Positions 33,688-43,656 of a DNA stretch of 64,000 bases are shown in pieces (position 1 is the stretch's first letter; every line of letters starts with the position of its first letter). Where the stretch lies: positions 124,159,030-124,223,029 of the forward strand of contig CP136067.1 of the NCBI GenBank assembly GCA_032622095.1. Direction: 5' to 3'. A model generated the notes under the pieces. It worked only from the letters and a program-made list of their open reading frames with translations. It searched no databases and was not told the DNA's origin. Source of the stretch: Siphonodentalium dalli (taxonomy: Eukaryota > Mollusca > Scaphopoda > Gadilida > Siphonodentaliidae). The translations under genes and the position numbers were made by a program.

Positions 33688-34660
33688 CCGTGACAACTAT
33701 TGGAAGCCATTATTTGGCCAACATTTCATCTGCTCTAAAATGGAACAATCTCACCTTAAATATCTTTGTGTTCATGATATCAGATATGGTGTTATGATAC
33801 AGCGCTGTACATAAATCTCTCTATAGGTATACATGTGGTTCTACAGATCTTCAGAGCGAGAATTCCTCTTGCCAGTGAGACAAAAGATCTACTCCAAACT
33901 ATCTGCTTTGCCAATCATTGTGAATAAGACAATAAGTGTATAATTTATTGGCTGACAAGCCAAAAATATATTTGCGACCACTCGCTACAAAATGTCGAAG
34001 GAAAGAGGTAGAAATCTGTGAACGAGGTTCTGACATAAACTTAAACTAATGCGGGAAAATGGACCAATTGAAATGGCGATTACTAAATTTGATCTGGTGT
34101 ATAGTTTTTTTGGGTTAATAGTGAATAAGTGATATTTATATAAACAAATCCATGTGCTTGGCTAAATGTGAATTTAAAGGTTCTACATTCATTCTGCCAC
34201 AAAATAACATGCAATATTCACTCTACCACACACAGCAATTTGATATTGGAATTTATAGTAACTCATATGTTCATCTGGTTGTTTTTGTTGATTTAGTGCG
34301 CTTTGTTTGTGATGTTTTTTTGCAGTTGGAGCGACGGAATTGTCAGATTTCCGTTGGTGGATGTCACGGTTCTTGGTGGGCCTTTGCGAAAAAATTTTAC
34401 TGCACGATCTTTATCGTCGTCGTTTTTCATGAGCCATTTTGCGTTTTGAACGCAAAAGTTTTTCATGTGTGACGGAAGATCAAAATTCCCCTGACTGTAT
34501 GGCTCTACGGACATCGGCATGCTGAATTTTAACAATAGAATGCATATTATCAATGAGCTTGATACTACGCCAGTTCATCGACAGTTTCAGATTTGTGATT
34601 TATAGATTCGTATGAGTTATTTGTCCAGTCTATTGAAGAACTTCCCTGGAATGAAGGTTC
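33688..34660. other. Mostly unassigned; a weak minus frame at 34293-34553
   Basis: The minus frame near 34310-34530 (PSHMKNFCVQNAKWLMKN...) has plausible amino-acid content but lacks clear splice borders, so I do not call it a gene. The remainder shows nothing specific. Confidence 0.35.
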
Positions 34661-34666
34661 GAAGAT

Positions 34667-34780
34667 TTAGCGTTGTATTGAAGGAACAATTCTATTAAAA
34701 TAACTTGAAAATCCAGAAACAAGATTGTCAAATTTGTCGCATAGTTCTATTGTCCTCAGTTGAAATTCGTACTCGTCTTT
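34667..34780 (-). pseudogene. Unique sequence after the minisatellite, possible coding continuation
   Basis: The minus frame that runs through the 45-bp units of 34781-35540 continues as KDEYEFQLRTIELCDKFDNL and on to IVPSIQR before a stop at 34667. This non-repetitive end looks like protein sequence and may be the part of recombinase-like gene C that follows the expanded minisatellite. The assignment is an inference. Confidence 0.35.
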
Positions 34781-36380
34781 ATTGATATGTTGGTTGGCTG
34801 CTTGATCGCTCTCAACATTGTCGTTATTGATATGTGGGTCGGCTGCTTGATCGCTCTCAACATTGTCGTTATTGATATGTTGGTTGTGTGCTTGATCGCT
34901 CTCAACATTGTCGTTATTGATATGTTGGTTGTGTGCTTGATCGCTCTCAACATTGTCGTTATTGATATGTGGGTCGGCTGCTTGATCGCTCTCAACATTG
35001 TCGTTATTGATATGTGGGTCGGCTGCTTGATCGCTCGCAACATTGTCGTTATTGATATGTGGGTCGGCTGCTTGATCGCTCTCAACATTGTCGTTATTGA
35101 TATGTTGGTTGGCTGCTTGATCGCTCTCAACATTGTCGTTATTGATATGTGGGTTGGCTGCTTGATCGCTCTCAACATTGTCGTTATTGATATGTTGGTT
35201 GGCTGCTTGATCACTCTCAACATTGTCGTTATTGATATGTGGGTTGGCTGCTTGATCGCTCTCAACATTGTTGTTATTGATATGTGGGTTGGCTGCTTGA
35301 TCGCTCTCAACATTGTCGTTATTGATATGTTGGTTGGCTGCGTGATCACTCTCAACATTGTCGTTATTGATATGTGGGTTGGCTGCTTGATCGCTCTCAA
35401 CATTGTTGTTATTGATATGTGGGTTGGCTGCTTGATCGCTCTCAACATTGTCGTTATTGATATGTTGGTTGGCTGCTTGATCGCTTTCAACATTGTCGTT
35501 ATTGATATGTTGGTTGGCTGCTTGATCGCTCTCAACATTGTCGATTAGGGTCGGCTGCTTGATCGCTCTCAACATTGTCGTTATTGATATGTGGGTCGGC
35601 TGCTTGATCGCTCTCAACATTGTCGATATTGATATGTTGGTCGGCTGCTTGATTGCTCTCAACATTGTTGTTATTGATATGTTGGTTGGCTGCTTGATCG
35701 CTCTCAACATTGTCGTTATTGATATGTTGGTTGGCTGCTTGATCGCTCTCAACATTGTCGATTAGGGTTGGCTGCTTGATCGCTCTCAACATTGTTGTTA
35801 TTGATATGTTGGTTGGCTGCTTGATCGCTCTCAACATTGTCGTTATTGATATGTTGGTTGGCTGCTTGATCGCTCTCAACATTGTCGATATTGATATGTT
35901 GGTCGGCTGCTTGATCGCTCTCAACATTGTCGTTATTGATATGTGGGTTGGCTGCTTGATCGCTCTCAACATTGTCGTTATTGATATGTTGGTTGGCTGC
36001 TTGATCGCTCTCAACATTGTCGATTAGGGTCGGCTGCTTGATTGCTCTCAACATTGTCGATTAGGGTTGGCTGCTTGATCGCTCTCAACATTGTCGATTA
36101 GGGTCGGCTGCTTGATCGCTCTCAACATTGTCGATTAGGGTTGGCTGCTTGATCGCTCTCAACATTGTCGATTAGGGTCGGCTGCTTGATTGCTCTCAAC
36201 ATTGTCGATATTGATATGTTGGTCGGCTGCTTGATTGCTCTCAACATTGTCGATATTGATATGTTGGTCGGCTGCTTGATCGCTCTCAACATTGTCGTTA
36301 TTGATATGTTGGTTGGCTGCTTGATCGCCCTCAACATTGTCGTTATTGATATGCTGGTTTAGTTGGCTGCTCAACATTGT
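34781..36380. repeat. 1.6-kb minisatellite of 45-bp units with seven 37-bp variants
   Basis: About 30 units of 45 bp are present. On the minus strand they encode a 15-residue repeat NNDNVESDQAA(N/D)(P/Q)HI. Seven 37-bp units carry GATTAGGG, starting at 35543, 35760, 36022, 36059, 36096, 36133 and 36170; the last five are consecutive. Each short unit shifts the frame, so no single frame crosses the whole array. Several frames on both strands lack stops, which makes long artefactual ORFs here. Confidence 0.93.
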
Positions 36381-36627
36381 CTCTAACCTTATGTGTTGGT
36401 AGGTGTAATTTTTTGTTTTTCCTTGTCTGTGGATCTGCTCAACCAGCTTTCACCCAGAGCTATTATCATAGGGTATTTTTGAGCAATTACTCTGATGTTA
36501 TCTCTGATTATACTTGGCATCATTTCATTCAGCTTAATTATTGAAGGCTTTGTTAATATAAATCTTGCCAAGACATGGGATTGTATTTCAAGTGAGCACT
36601 TTTCTGTTCTCCATCCTTATCGCATCT
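36381..36627 (-). pseudogene. Exon of a third tyrosine-recombinase-like gene (C) feeding into the minisatellite
   Basis: A strong acceptor (TTACTTTGTTTCTATCAG) ends at 36628. The frame then encodes MMPSIIRDNIRVIAQKYPMI and IALGESWLSRSTDKEKQ. This matches by eye the FCKMANDQVSIARSDPTIVS segment of pseudogene A. Just after it, a one-base slip in an A6 run moves the reading from a stop into NYTYQHIRLETM, equivalent to the HNYIKQKMREM region of A. That frame leads directly into the NQHINND minisatellite units. So the array appears to have grown inside this gene's coding exon. The frameshift suggests it is no longer functional. Confidence 0.4.
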
Positions 36628-36630
36628 CTG

Positions 36631-37123
36631 ATAGAAACAAAGTAACTATGGTATGATCTAGCTACAGTACGGAATACGAAACTGGATGTGAATCTGGTAC
36701 AACTTAGCTACAGTTCATAATACAAAACTGGACATGAATATGGTACCCTTTCTCTGGGTACGAAATATAAGAGGAAGTGATGTTACTACACTTTAAACAA
36801 TGCGTATTGAAAACCAGAAGTTAAGTTCGTACACTTCAGCCAAGTACGACAAATAAAATGACATATTATCCCTAATTTCGTGCAATTACTATAACTTCAA
36901 ACTTACCATATGTCGTATTTCAATATATATTGTAGATAAAGAGAGTATATTTCTTTGATCTATATGTGGATATTCGTTGATTTTTCGTCATCTTGATTTG
37001 GAGTTAACCTGACACCAATGTATGCTCACTCTCTTAGTTGTCTTCGAGGAGCACCACAGGATGCTTATAACACAAATTAAGATGTTTTTTTTTTGTGATG
37101 CCAATAAGTTTCAAAGCACAGGT
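36631..37123. other. No recognised feature
   Basis: Contains a loose direct duplication (AGCTACAGT..GGAATACGAAACTGG and AGCTACAGTTCATAATACAAAACTGG, about 36660-36735) and otherwise nothing specific. Confidence 0.4.
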
Positions 37124-37402
37124 TCAAAAACAACATGCAGATGTCTGTGATCCAAAAATCTTTAATATCAAACTAGATAGTGTCAATTTCTTTGTAAACT
37201 TCACATGGAAGTTTGCCATCATTCCATTTTCAGCCGCAACGAGGACTCTTGCAACCTTTATAGCTTTCTCAATTAATGAGGACTGCAGGGTATATATTTC
37301 TGCATGTATTTTCACATCATGTCCTATGTGGTCAGCAACCATTTTGAGTTCACTTTCTTTCATCGAAAGGATCTGAAGAACAGTAGTTCCGTAGTGTTCT
37401 AT
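37124..37402 (-). pseudogene. C-terminal exon of a further tyrosine-recombinase-like gene
   Basis: After an acceptor (CTGTAG, 37403-37408) the frame reads IEHYGTTVLQIL, SMKESELKMVADHIGHDVKI, then HAEIYTLQSS. It keeps the GHD turn and the putative nucleophilic Tyr in the same spacing as pseudogene A. The frame continues to a stop at 37124, but the true exon end may be earlier. Because it is the C-terminal part yet lies upstream of the 36.5-kb exon on this strand, it must belong to a different gene copy. Confidence 0.45.
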
Positions 37403-37591
37403 CTACAGACATTGAGAATGAGTAATGGTCTCATTGCCACCCAGGGACAATAGGGCATAGGGGCATGTTTTCATTATCAACCTAGATTTTAGTAATAATA
37501 TCTGATGGCTTGCTGGGTATAGTGGTTCTATGGCTCTTACATATCACCTTTAAGATATTCCTTAAAATGAGTGTTAATATCCTCGCATTAA

Positions 37592-37980
37592 CCCTTTACC
37601 CTACAGAACGGCCCTGTGCCAATGCATTCTCTTATATATGCGAGTCGACCATAGGTCGTCTCGCATATATAAGAGAATGCATTGGCTTAACACATTAAAA
37701 ATTATAAAATTGTTAAAGAATGTAAGAAAAAATGGTAAAAAGTGTTAAAAAAAGATTTTGAGGCCAATGCATTCTCTTATATATGCGAGGCGACCTATGG
37801 TCGACTCGCGTATATAAGAGAATGCATTGGCACAGGGCATAACTGTAACTATCACAATGTGGTCAAGGAGCCGGTTCCAATGATATCCATATTTGTATGG
37901 TTCTATTGAGACAGACCGAAGATATTTTAGGCTGTTGAAGCTTTATTTGGCCGGTTTTGGCCGGTTTGTTGGGTAAAGGG
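37592..37980. mobile_element. piggyBac-like MITE, copy B, with two 69-bp hairpins
   Basis: TTAA flanks at 37588-37591 and 37981-37984. The inverted ends are CCCTTTACCC and GGGTAAAGGG. Two hairpins (37618-37686 and 37763-37831) share the sequence of those in copies A and C but lie in inverted orientation to each other, as if formed by head-to-head fusion. Confidence 0.82.
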
Positions 37981-37984
37981 TTAA

Positions 37985-38662
37985 GGTGCTATGATACTGA
38001 AATTAAATATAAACCTTATTTTAATGAGTGATTCGTTGATAATGGTGTACTTTTGACAATAAACAGCTGTCATACAGTATAAGATTCTGTATACATTATC
38101 CCAGTTGTAAGCGAGCAATGCCAGTCCTGATGCATGCAGCCATTTTACATGCTTCACTAGAAGCTGGCGATACATGCATACAAACTCTCATGCTTATACC
38201 CAATAAACCAGGTACCATTTTCGCATTTTGGTATGACTAAGCGGTCACAGTACGAGTGACCTTGCTCAAGTTCACAACTTGTACGACTCCACAGTCACAT
38301 GTCGCTTAACATCATACAAAGCCAATGTTGGGGAAACTCAAATAGTCCATGGGCAGTCAACGAACTGATATCTCTGTGTCAACAGCGCTATACACTGTCA
38401 AGGCCGAGGGTTACATTGCAGTGAATATTCTTTCAACCTCTGTGACTTCTGACAAGCCCAAACCCATCACCATCTAAAGACAATAAGTCAGTTTGTATCT
38501 ACATTGTTATCAATTCGGTTCTAAGTTTCCAACAAAGGGTTAATTATTACCTCAAATTCAAGAGCAGTGCATCTTTGTGTATGTAATAGTTAGAACCTGT
38601 CAAATACAGCACCCCCTAGTGGTAGGAGATGGGCACGAACTTGCATGTTAGCAGAGTTTAAA
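37985..38662. other. No recognised feature
   Basis: Unassigned sequence between the MITE and the hAT element. Confidence 0.4.
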
Positions 38663-39357
38663 TCAAGTGCTAGTGTTGAAACGATTAGTGGTTTTGAGGA
38701 ATCGACTAGTCGCCAGAGGGAATCGACTACTAGTCGACTAGTCGGACCCCCTCCGAAATTTACCATTTTGTGCCCATATACATACATAATTTGCCGTTTG
38801 TTTTGAGTAACCAACTTTGCATTTTCGAACGCAAAGCAAGACGTGATTTAACACTATTTGCCATGATTATTTGGGTTAATATCACTAAAGGTTAATAGGA
38901 TATTAATTTGTCCCAGGTATATGATGTATTATGACAATCAAATTACCACCCAGTTGATGTATGTATCTAAACAGTGGTGACAAACACCTCGTCGATCAAG
39001 GAAGCGCCAGGGATTACGCAGCGTGAGCAACAACCAGAACCGGTGCGACGGTGCGTTATGCTATATGTTTTGTGTAAAAATGTTCCTTTAAAATTGAAAT
39101 GGTAATTGTCTACCAGTGCTTTCTGCTACACGAACATCGTTATTTTCAAACTTGCCCAGTGTGATCGTCAGTAATGTCACTGATTGAATTCACAAACGTG
39201 CGTACATGTAGACATGTATGAAGAAATGCAAAATATTTTGAGAAACGAACTTTATAATCTCTGACAAACAAAAGTCACAAAATAAATGTTATAACAGCAG
39301 GAAATGGGGAAATTGGGATAATATCATCTCACAATTTGACAAATAAACTTTGAAGAC

Positions 39358-39434
39358 ATACTGACATAGTGCTTCAGTAAACAGGTGTTAACTAAATTAT
39401 GTAACACCTGTTTACTGAAGCACTATGCCAGTAT
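39358..39434. repeat. 77-bp inverted repeat near the transposase 3' end
   Basis: Arms ATACTGACATAGTGCTTCAG... and ...CTGAAGCACTATGCCAGTAT pair over about 33 bp, with a short AT-rich centre. It lies between the transposase stop and the left end of the hAT element, and could be a nested foldback element or a transcript hairpin. Confidence 0.75.
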
Positions 39435-39444
39435 ATTGAACTTG

Positions 39445-41437
39445 TTATCTAAAACTTAGAAGTGTTTTTCGCTGCAGTGTGATTTTTTGTCGAGCCTTTT
39501 CATTTTCAAGTTCAACACACTCGTCACACTTACAGACATCACTGTCAAATTCCGACACCTCAATTGCCGCATCATTTGTGACAACGGTCACCACCTTCAT
39601 ATTTTCGCGGACGAATATAAGTTCGTCCACAGTGCCAGGGTCTAAGTTTGCACACCTCTTGCTTACAACAATTCCGGTAAGCGAAAACACGCGTTCCGAC
39701 GGAACGGATGCCCCGGGAATAGCCAAATACTTCCTGGCCAAGACCGCCAACCTTGGAAATCTGTCAGTTTTTCTTCCACCATTCTTTGGGGTTCACACCT
39801 GTTGGTTCAACTTCTCTGTATGATGCAAGTTCGTTTTCAACAGTGTTGATCGATGCGGATGTCGGCGTCTTGGCGTCATATAAGTCCCCCATGATAAATT
39901 GCATAGCTTTGATGCTCAATTTTGGATTTTTTGCAAACGGTTCCGGAATCGGGATGTTTCTCAGTGTCACTGGGTCCACTCTGACTAGACTGATCACCAG
40001 AATTACTTGCAGTCACGTTCAGGCTTCTCATTTCATCAATAACGCACTTCCACGTCAACTTGCGCTGGTTTTCGGTCAGGAACTTCAGACTTTTATATCT
40101 TGTATCAAGCGCACTGGCAATCACAATTGCCGACTTTACAAACTCTTCTGAATAGGTCGCTTTCCCTATATCGACATATCTCTTACTCAAATCATCTGAA
40201 ACTGTTCGCTTAAACTCGCCCATGTTTTTTTAATCTGCTGGATCGATATGGAGGTGTTTTTCAAGCAGACACTTCACAACTGGATATGTCATACTCAAAC
40301 TTGGGTATGTTTCAGTTCCGAGTAATGTTGTTGCCATTTCTAATGGCTTCAGAATAGGCGTTGCCTCCTCCATGGTCACCCAAGTGTCGTCGGGAAGTTC
40401 TAGTTTGCGTGCATCTGCGTAGCGTGTCACATTCCTATCGTGTAATACCGCAAATATTGCCAACCGCTGTTCAATCAAACGATCGAACATATAATATGTC
40501 GAGTTCCATCGTGTCTCTACGTCTTGTATGAGACGATGTTCAGGCAATGAGAAGTTTTTTTGTTTAATTTTAAATCGTCTGATGCGAGCATTGATTTTGT
40601 GAAATGTGTCATCAACGTGCGACCAGCTCCAGCTGCCTTCGAAGCAAAATTGAGTTTTAGTCCACGGTTAACCCCTAATTGGAGGGTATGGCCAAAACAC
40701 CTAATATGTTCAAAGTTGATCAACCGAGATCCTTTAACGATATTTGCAGCGTTGTCGGTTGAGATCGCTGATACCTTTGCTGGTTTAATGTTGAAATCAT
40801 CAAGAATTTGTAAGATGACCTCACACAGATGCTCGCCCGTGTGGTGATCCGTTATGGCCTTTGTACATAATACTCCATGCCTATGAATCCAATCCTCATT
40901 GATAAAATGGTATGTAACTGTGACGTATCCTTGCGTCGAGCAACTGGTCCAAGTATCAGTTGTCAGAGCGATGGAATCAACAGAAGAAAGTTCATCTATC
41001 AGTTGAGATTTTACTGAAGCGTACATATATTTGAGATGATTTCTAAGTGTTGTATGACACAGTACCTTGAATCCGGGCTCCATTTCTTCCATTAGCTTAT
41101 GGAATCCCTCTCCGTTGACTATGCTTAACGGTCTCAAATCCATCGAACACCACTCCACGAGTCTCTTTACAAGAACGCTGTAGCGCTGTTTACTGATCGT
41201 TGCGCTTCCACTTATTCGAGAGGCGAATGTCTAGGCACTATGTGTCTTGATTTCTTTTGGCGTCGTATCTGTGGATGTGGGGTGTTTGCCTTTCAGATGA
41301 CTTCTCATACTGGTTGTGGAATTGTTATACTTAAGTCTTGTTTTGCAAAGCTTGCAGTCAACGAATTTGTCCTTTTCGACCAATAGAAAATGCTTCCAGA
41401 CATCGGACGTTTTAGTTTTGTTTTTTTGGAAAGCCAT
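39445..41437 (-). pseudogene. hAT transposase (ZBED-type), inactivated
   Basis: Minus-strand order: a BED zinc finger (41231-41437, SDVWKHF... C-x2-C ... H-x4-H); DLRPLSIV and ALTTDTWTS of the catalytic core; CFGHTLQLGVN; ETRWNSTYYM; and the C-terminal dimerisation motif with YLAIPGASVPSERVFS. Breaks: TAG at 41231-41233 after the BED finger; a frame change near 40520-40550; TAA at 40230-40232; and further frame changes near 39900-40000 and 39755. The ZBED1/Tam3-like order and total length fit a once-complete transposase of roughly 650 residues. Confidence 0.9.
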
Positions 41438-42053
41438 AATCGCAGCGGATGTGAGAGAGACGAAGCTTATTCTGAGAATGAGGACCGAGATCTGATGGCA
41501 CCCTCAATGGACGGATTGCACTGATGTCACGAGTCTCACATCAAAGGCAAACGCGTTGACAAGTTATCACTCAGATCAATTGCGTCACGTCGAAATAGAC
41601 ATGGTCGCGATAGGCGCCGATTCTTTGAAGTTGATTATCAAAGACAGCACTTCAAAGAATAAGCCGCCTCGCCAACAGATACATTGAGTTGAGGTCACCG
41701 GGTTCGCACTCGTGCATGACCACCGAGTACTGAACGCAGCAATCGTCGCATCAAAGGGACAACAAAGAAGGCTTTAACAAGTCAATTGTGATAGTGCATT
41801 TTGATAGCCTAACTGTTTAAATTGTTTGGTAATTCGGCAACGGCAGCTACGGCACTGTTTTCGCAATGGCTTAATGGTGGTGGGTGTGTCCCGACTAGTC
41901 GACTTGCAGATTTTGGAATCGACTAGTTCAATAATTGCGTCGATTTCGACTAGTCGATTAATCGTTTCAACACTATCAAGTGCTATGATTGGTCAGTTTA
42001 AGTCTTAATTCAAAGCCTATGCCAAGAATCAGTATATTAAGGAGAGGGAATTT

Positions 42054-42305
42054 CAAGCCTTGAAATAGCGTGTCTGTCATTTGCAGAATGAGGTCCTCAG
42101 AGGGTGAATTTAGTGATGCTACCCCGCATAGCGTGCTAGCATCACCAAATTCACCCTCTGGGAACCTCATTCTGCTGAGGTGTAGGCAGAATGAGGTCCC
42201 CAGAGGGTGAATTTGGTGATGCTAGCCCACTGCGGGGTAGCATCACTAAATTCACCCTCTGGGGACCTCATTCTGCAAATGACAGACACTCTATTTCAAG
42301 GCTTG
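42054..42305. mobile_element. Palindromic MITE (252 bp) with 8-bp target duplication
   Basis: The ends are CAAGCCTTGAAATAG and its exact complement. Direct repeats GGGAATTT lie at 42046-42053 and 42306-42313. Inside, a 39-bp unit alternates orientation four times (42083-42121 forward, 42137-42175 reverse, 42186-42224 forward, 42238-42276 reverse), so the whole element and each half are palindromic. The 8-bp duplication fits hAT-type mobilisation. Confidence 0.85.
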
Positions 42306-42610
42306 GGGAATTTACTCTGATTAGGCAGATCTGTGTTGGATGTCAGAGGGGCCTGATCTCTATAAAGACTTTTGCGCACAAATTAAGTTAGGAAACTTAT
42401 TTGAGACTAGTGTTGAGAAGGGAAGTTAGTAACAATACTGAGCTTGAGCTTTGAGATGTAATGTGTCGATAATAATAATGTATAGCATTTTTAAAGCGCC
42501 TTATCCCATGAGGCCCAAACAATAACTACAATGAAATAAATCAAACAATTCATATACAAATCAGGATGAAGGCTGTGTGTATTGTATAAAACAATGCAGG
42601 AAATGTGTGC

Positions 42611-42790
42611 TCAGCTTTGGTCGTCGTCGTTGCCATAGTGAAGTTTAAACAGATACGTTTTGAGTTCTGTTTTGAAAGATTCCAAAGTAGCAAAATTCCT
42701 AAGTGTAAGCGGGAGTGAATTCCAAAGGTTTGGGCCGTAGCATTCAAAAGATCGACGACCATAATTAACAAGGTCACGTGTGGGGACAGT
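42611..42790 (-). pseudogene. LINE ORF2 C-terminal segment
   Basis: The frame encodes YGRRSFECYGPNLWNSLPL, LRNFATLESFKTELKTYLFK and then a stop at 42611-42613. This is the conserved C-terminal motif of CR1/Rex1-type ORF2 proteins (W-N-S-L-P, then F-K..LKTYLF). It is separated from the preceding VPKPVWVN end at about 43685 by 0.9 kb, or belongs to a second, 5'-truncated copy. Confidence 0.7.
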
Positions 42791-43656
42791 CTGAGTAAAC
42801 TCATACCTAAATATTCATTACAACATTGAATATTAGGTCTGACGGATAACATCGCTATCTCATTTCCAAGTCCTCGGGATTCCGTAATCTGATTGATTGC
42901 GTAAATTATTTTCCGTCCAATGAAACCGTATGGGTTGATAAACAAGTGTTAATGGGCGGAGACTCCCATAATGTCACCTCTAAATATCATTCTGAACTCC
43001 TCGACCTGTGACCTCTGCGGCTGAACTCCTCGACCTGTGACCGCGACGAGGTTTGCCGAATGCTCTAAATATAGTAACACAGCGGAATTTCGAGGCTTGC
43101 AAATTCAACAGAGACAGAAAAAATTGCTTCGAAATTATATATTCGGTACGATTCCGATTAATTTGAAGGATGTGCTGGACCTGATAGATAGGCCTGCGTA
43201 TGGTACCAACTTGACCTCCCATAAATATAAATAGAACTTTACTCATGTCCGTGTATTTGAGTTACTTTGGTTTGCAAATCGACAAATTATTTGCCGTAAA
43301 AAAAAAGTCATCTGAAAGTCAAACACCGAGGAAATGACTTAATTTTATGCTTTTAAATAGTTCTAAAGCATCATTTTTGATGACGACCTAATTTTTTGCT
43401 CTCGGATGCAGCTTTCCCATTGATGCAGCGAGTTCATCTCCCGAAAAAAGAATAGTCGCACACACGACAAATATTATCTTCTGTAAGTTTTAAAGTCGTG
43501 ACACAGGCCTTCTGTGGGTTGATGAGTCGGCGAAGCACAACAAATAACACGTGGGGACACCTGTCAATCATCGATGTATTTTTCAAAATCCGTGACGTCA
43601 TTTTGGGGAAGCTCTTCGCTGAATAGAAATGGTTTTGGCTACATTAGCTCCAGACT
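42791..43656. other. Sequence between two LINE segments, origin unclear
   Basis: Contains a local direct duplication (CTCCTCGACCTGTGACC twice, 42996-43039) and short minus frames without recognised content. It begins next to a TATTTGAAATATAGAG palindrome at about 43660-43678, which may mark a junction. Confidence 0.35.

Larger units (their letters stand above)
38671..41975 (-). mobile_element. hAT transposon, 3.3 kb, with 8-bp target duplication
   Basis: The inverted ends share TAGTGTTGAAACGATTA exactly (17 bp). Perfect 8-bp direct repeats TCAAGTGC flank the element (38663-38670 and 41976-41983). Subterminal regions at both ends are dense in CGACTAGTCG words, which may be transposase-binding sites. 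It contains the broken transposase gene at 39445-41437. A separate 77-bp hairpin lies at 39358-39434. Confidence 0.93.

Noticed and set aside
34760-35548. Long plus-strand frame (262 codons, IDMLVGCLIALNIVV repeats) resembling a membrane protein
   Set aside because: It is the reverse reading of the 45-bp minisatellite. All these frames lack stops because the unit length is a multiple of three.
34781-36380. CRISPR-like array
   Set aside because: Units are contiguous and near-identical with no unique spacers, and the surrounding DNA is eukaryotic.
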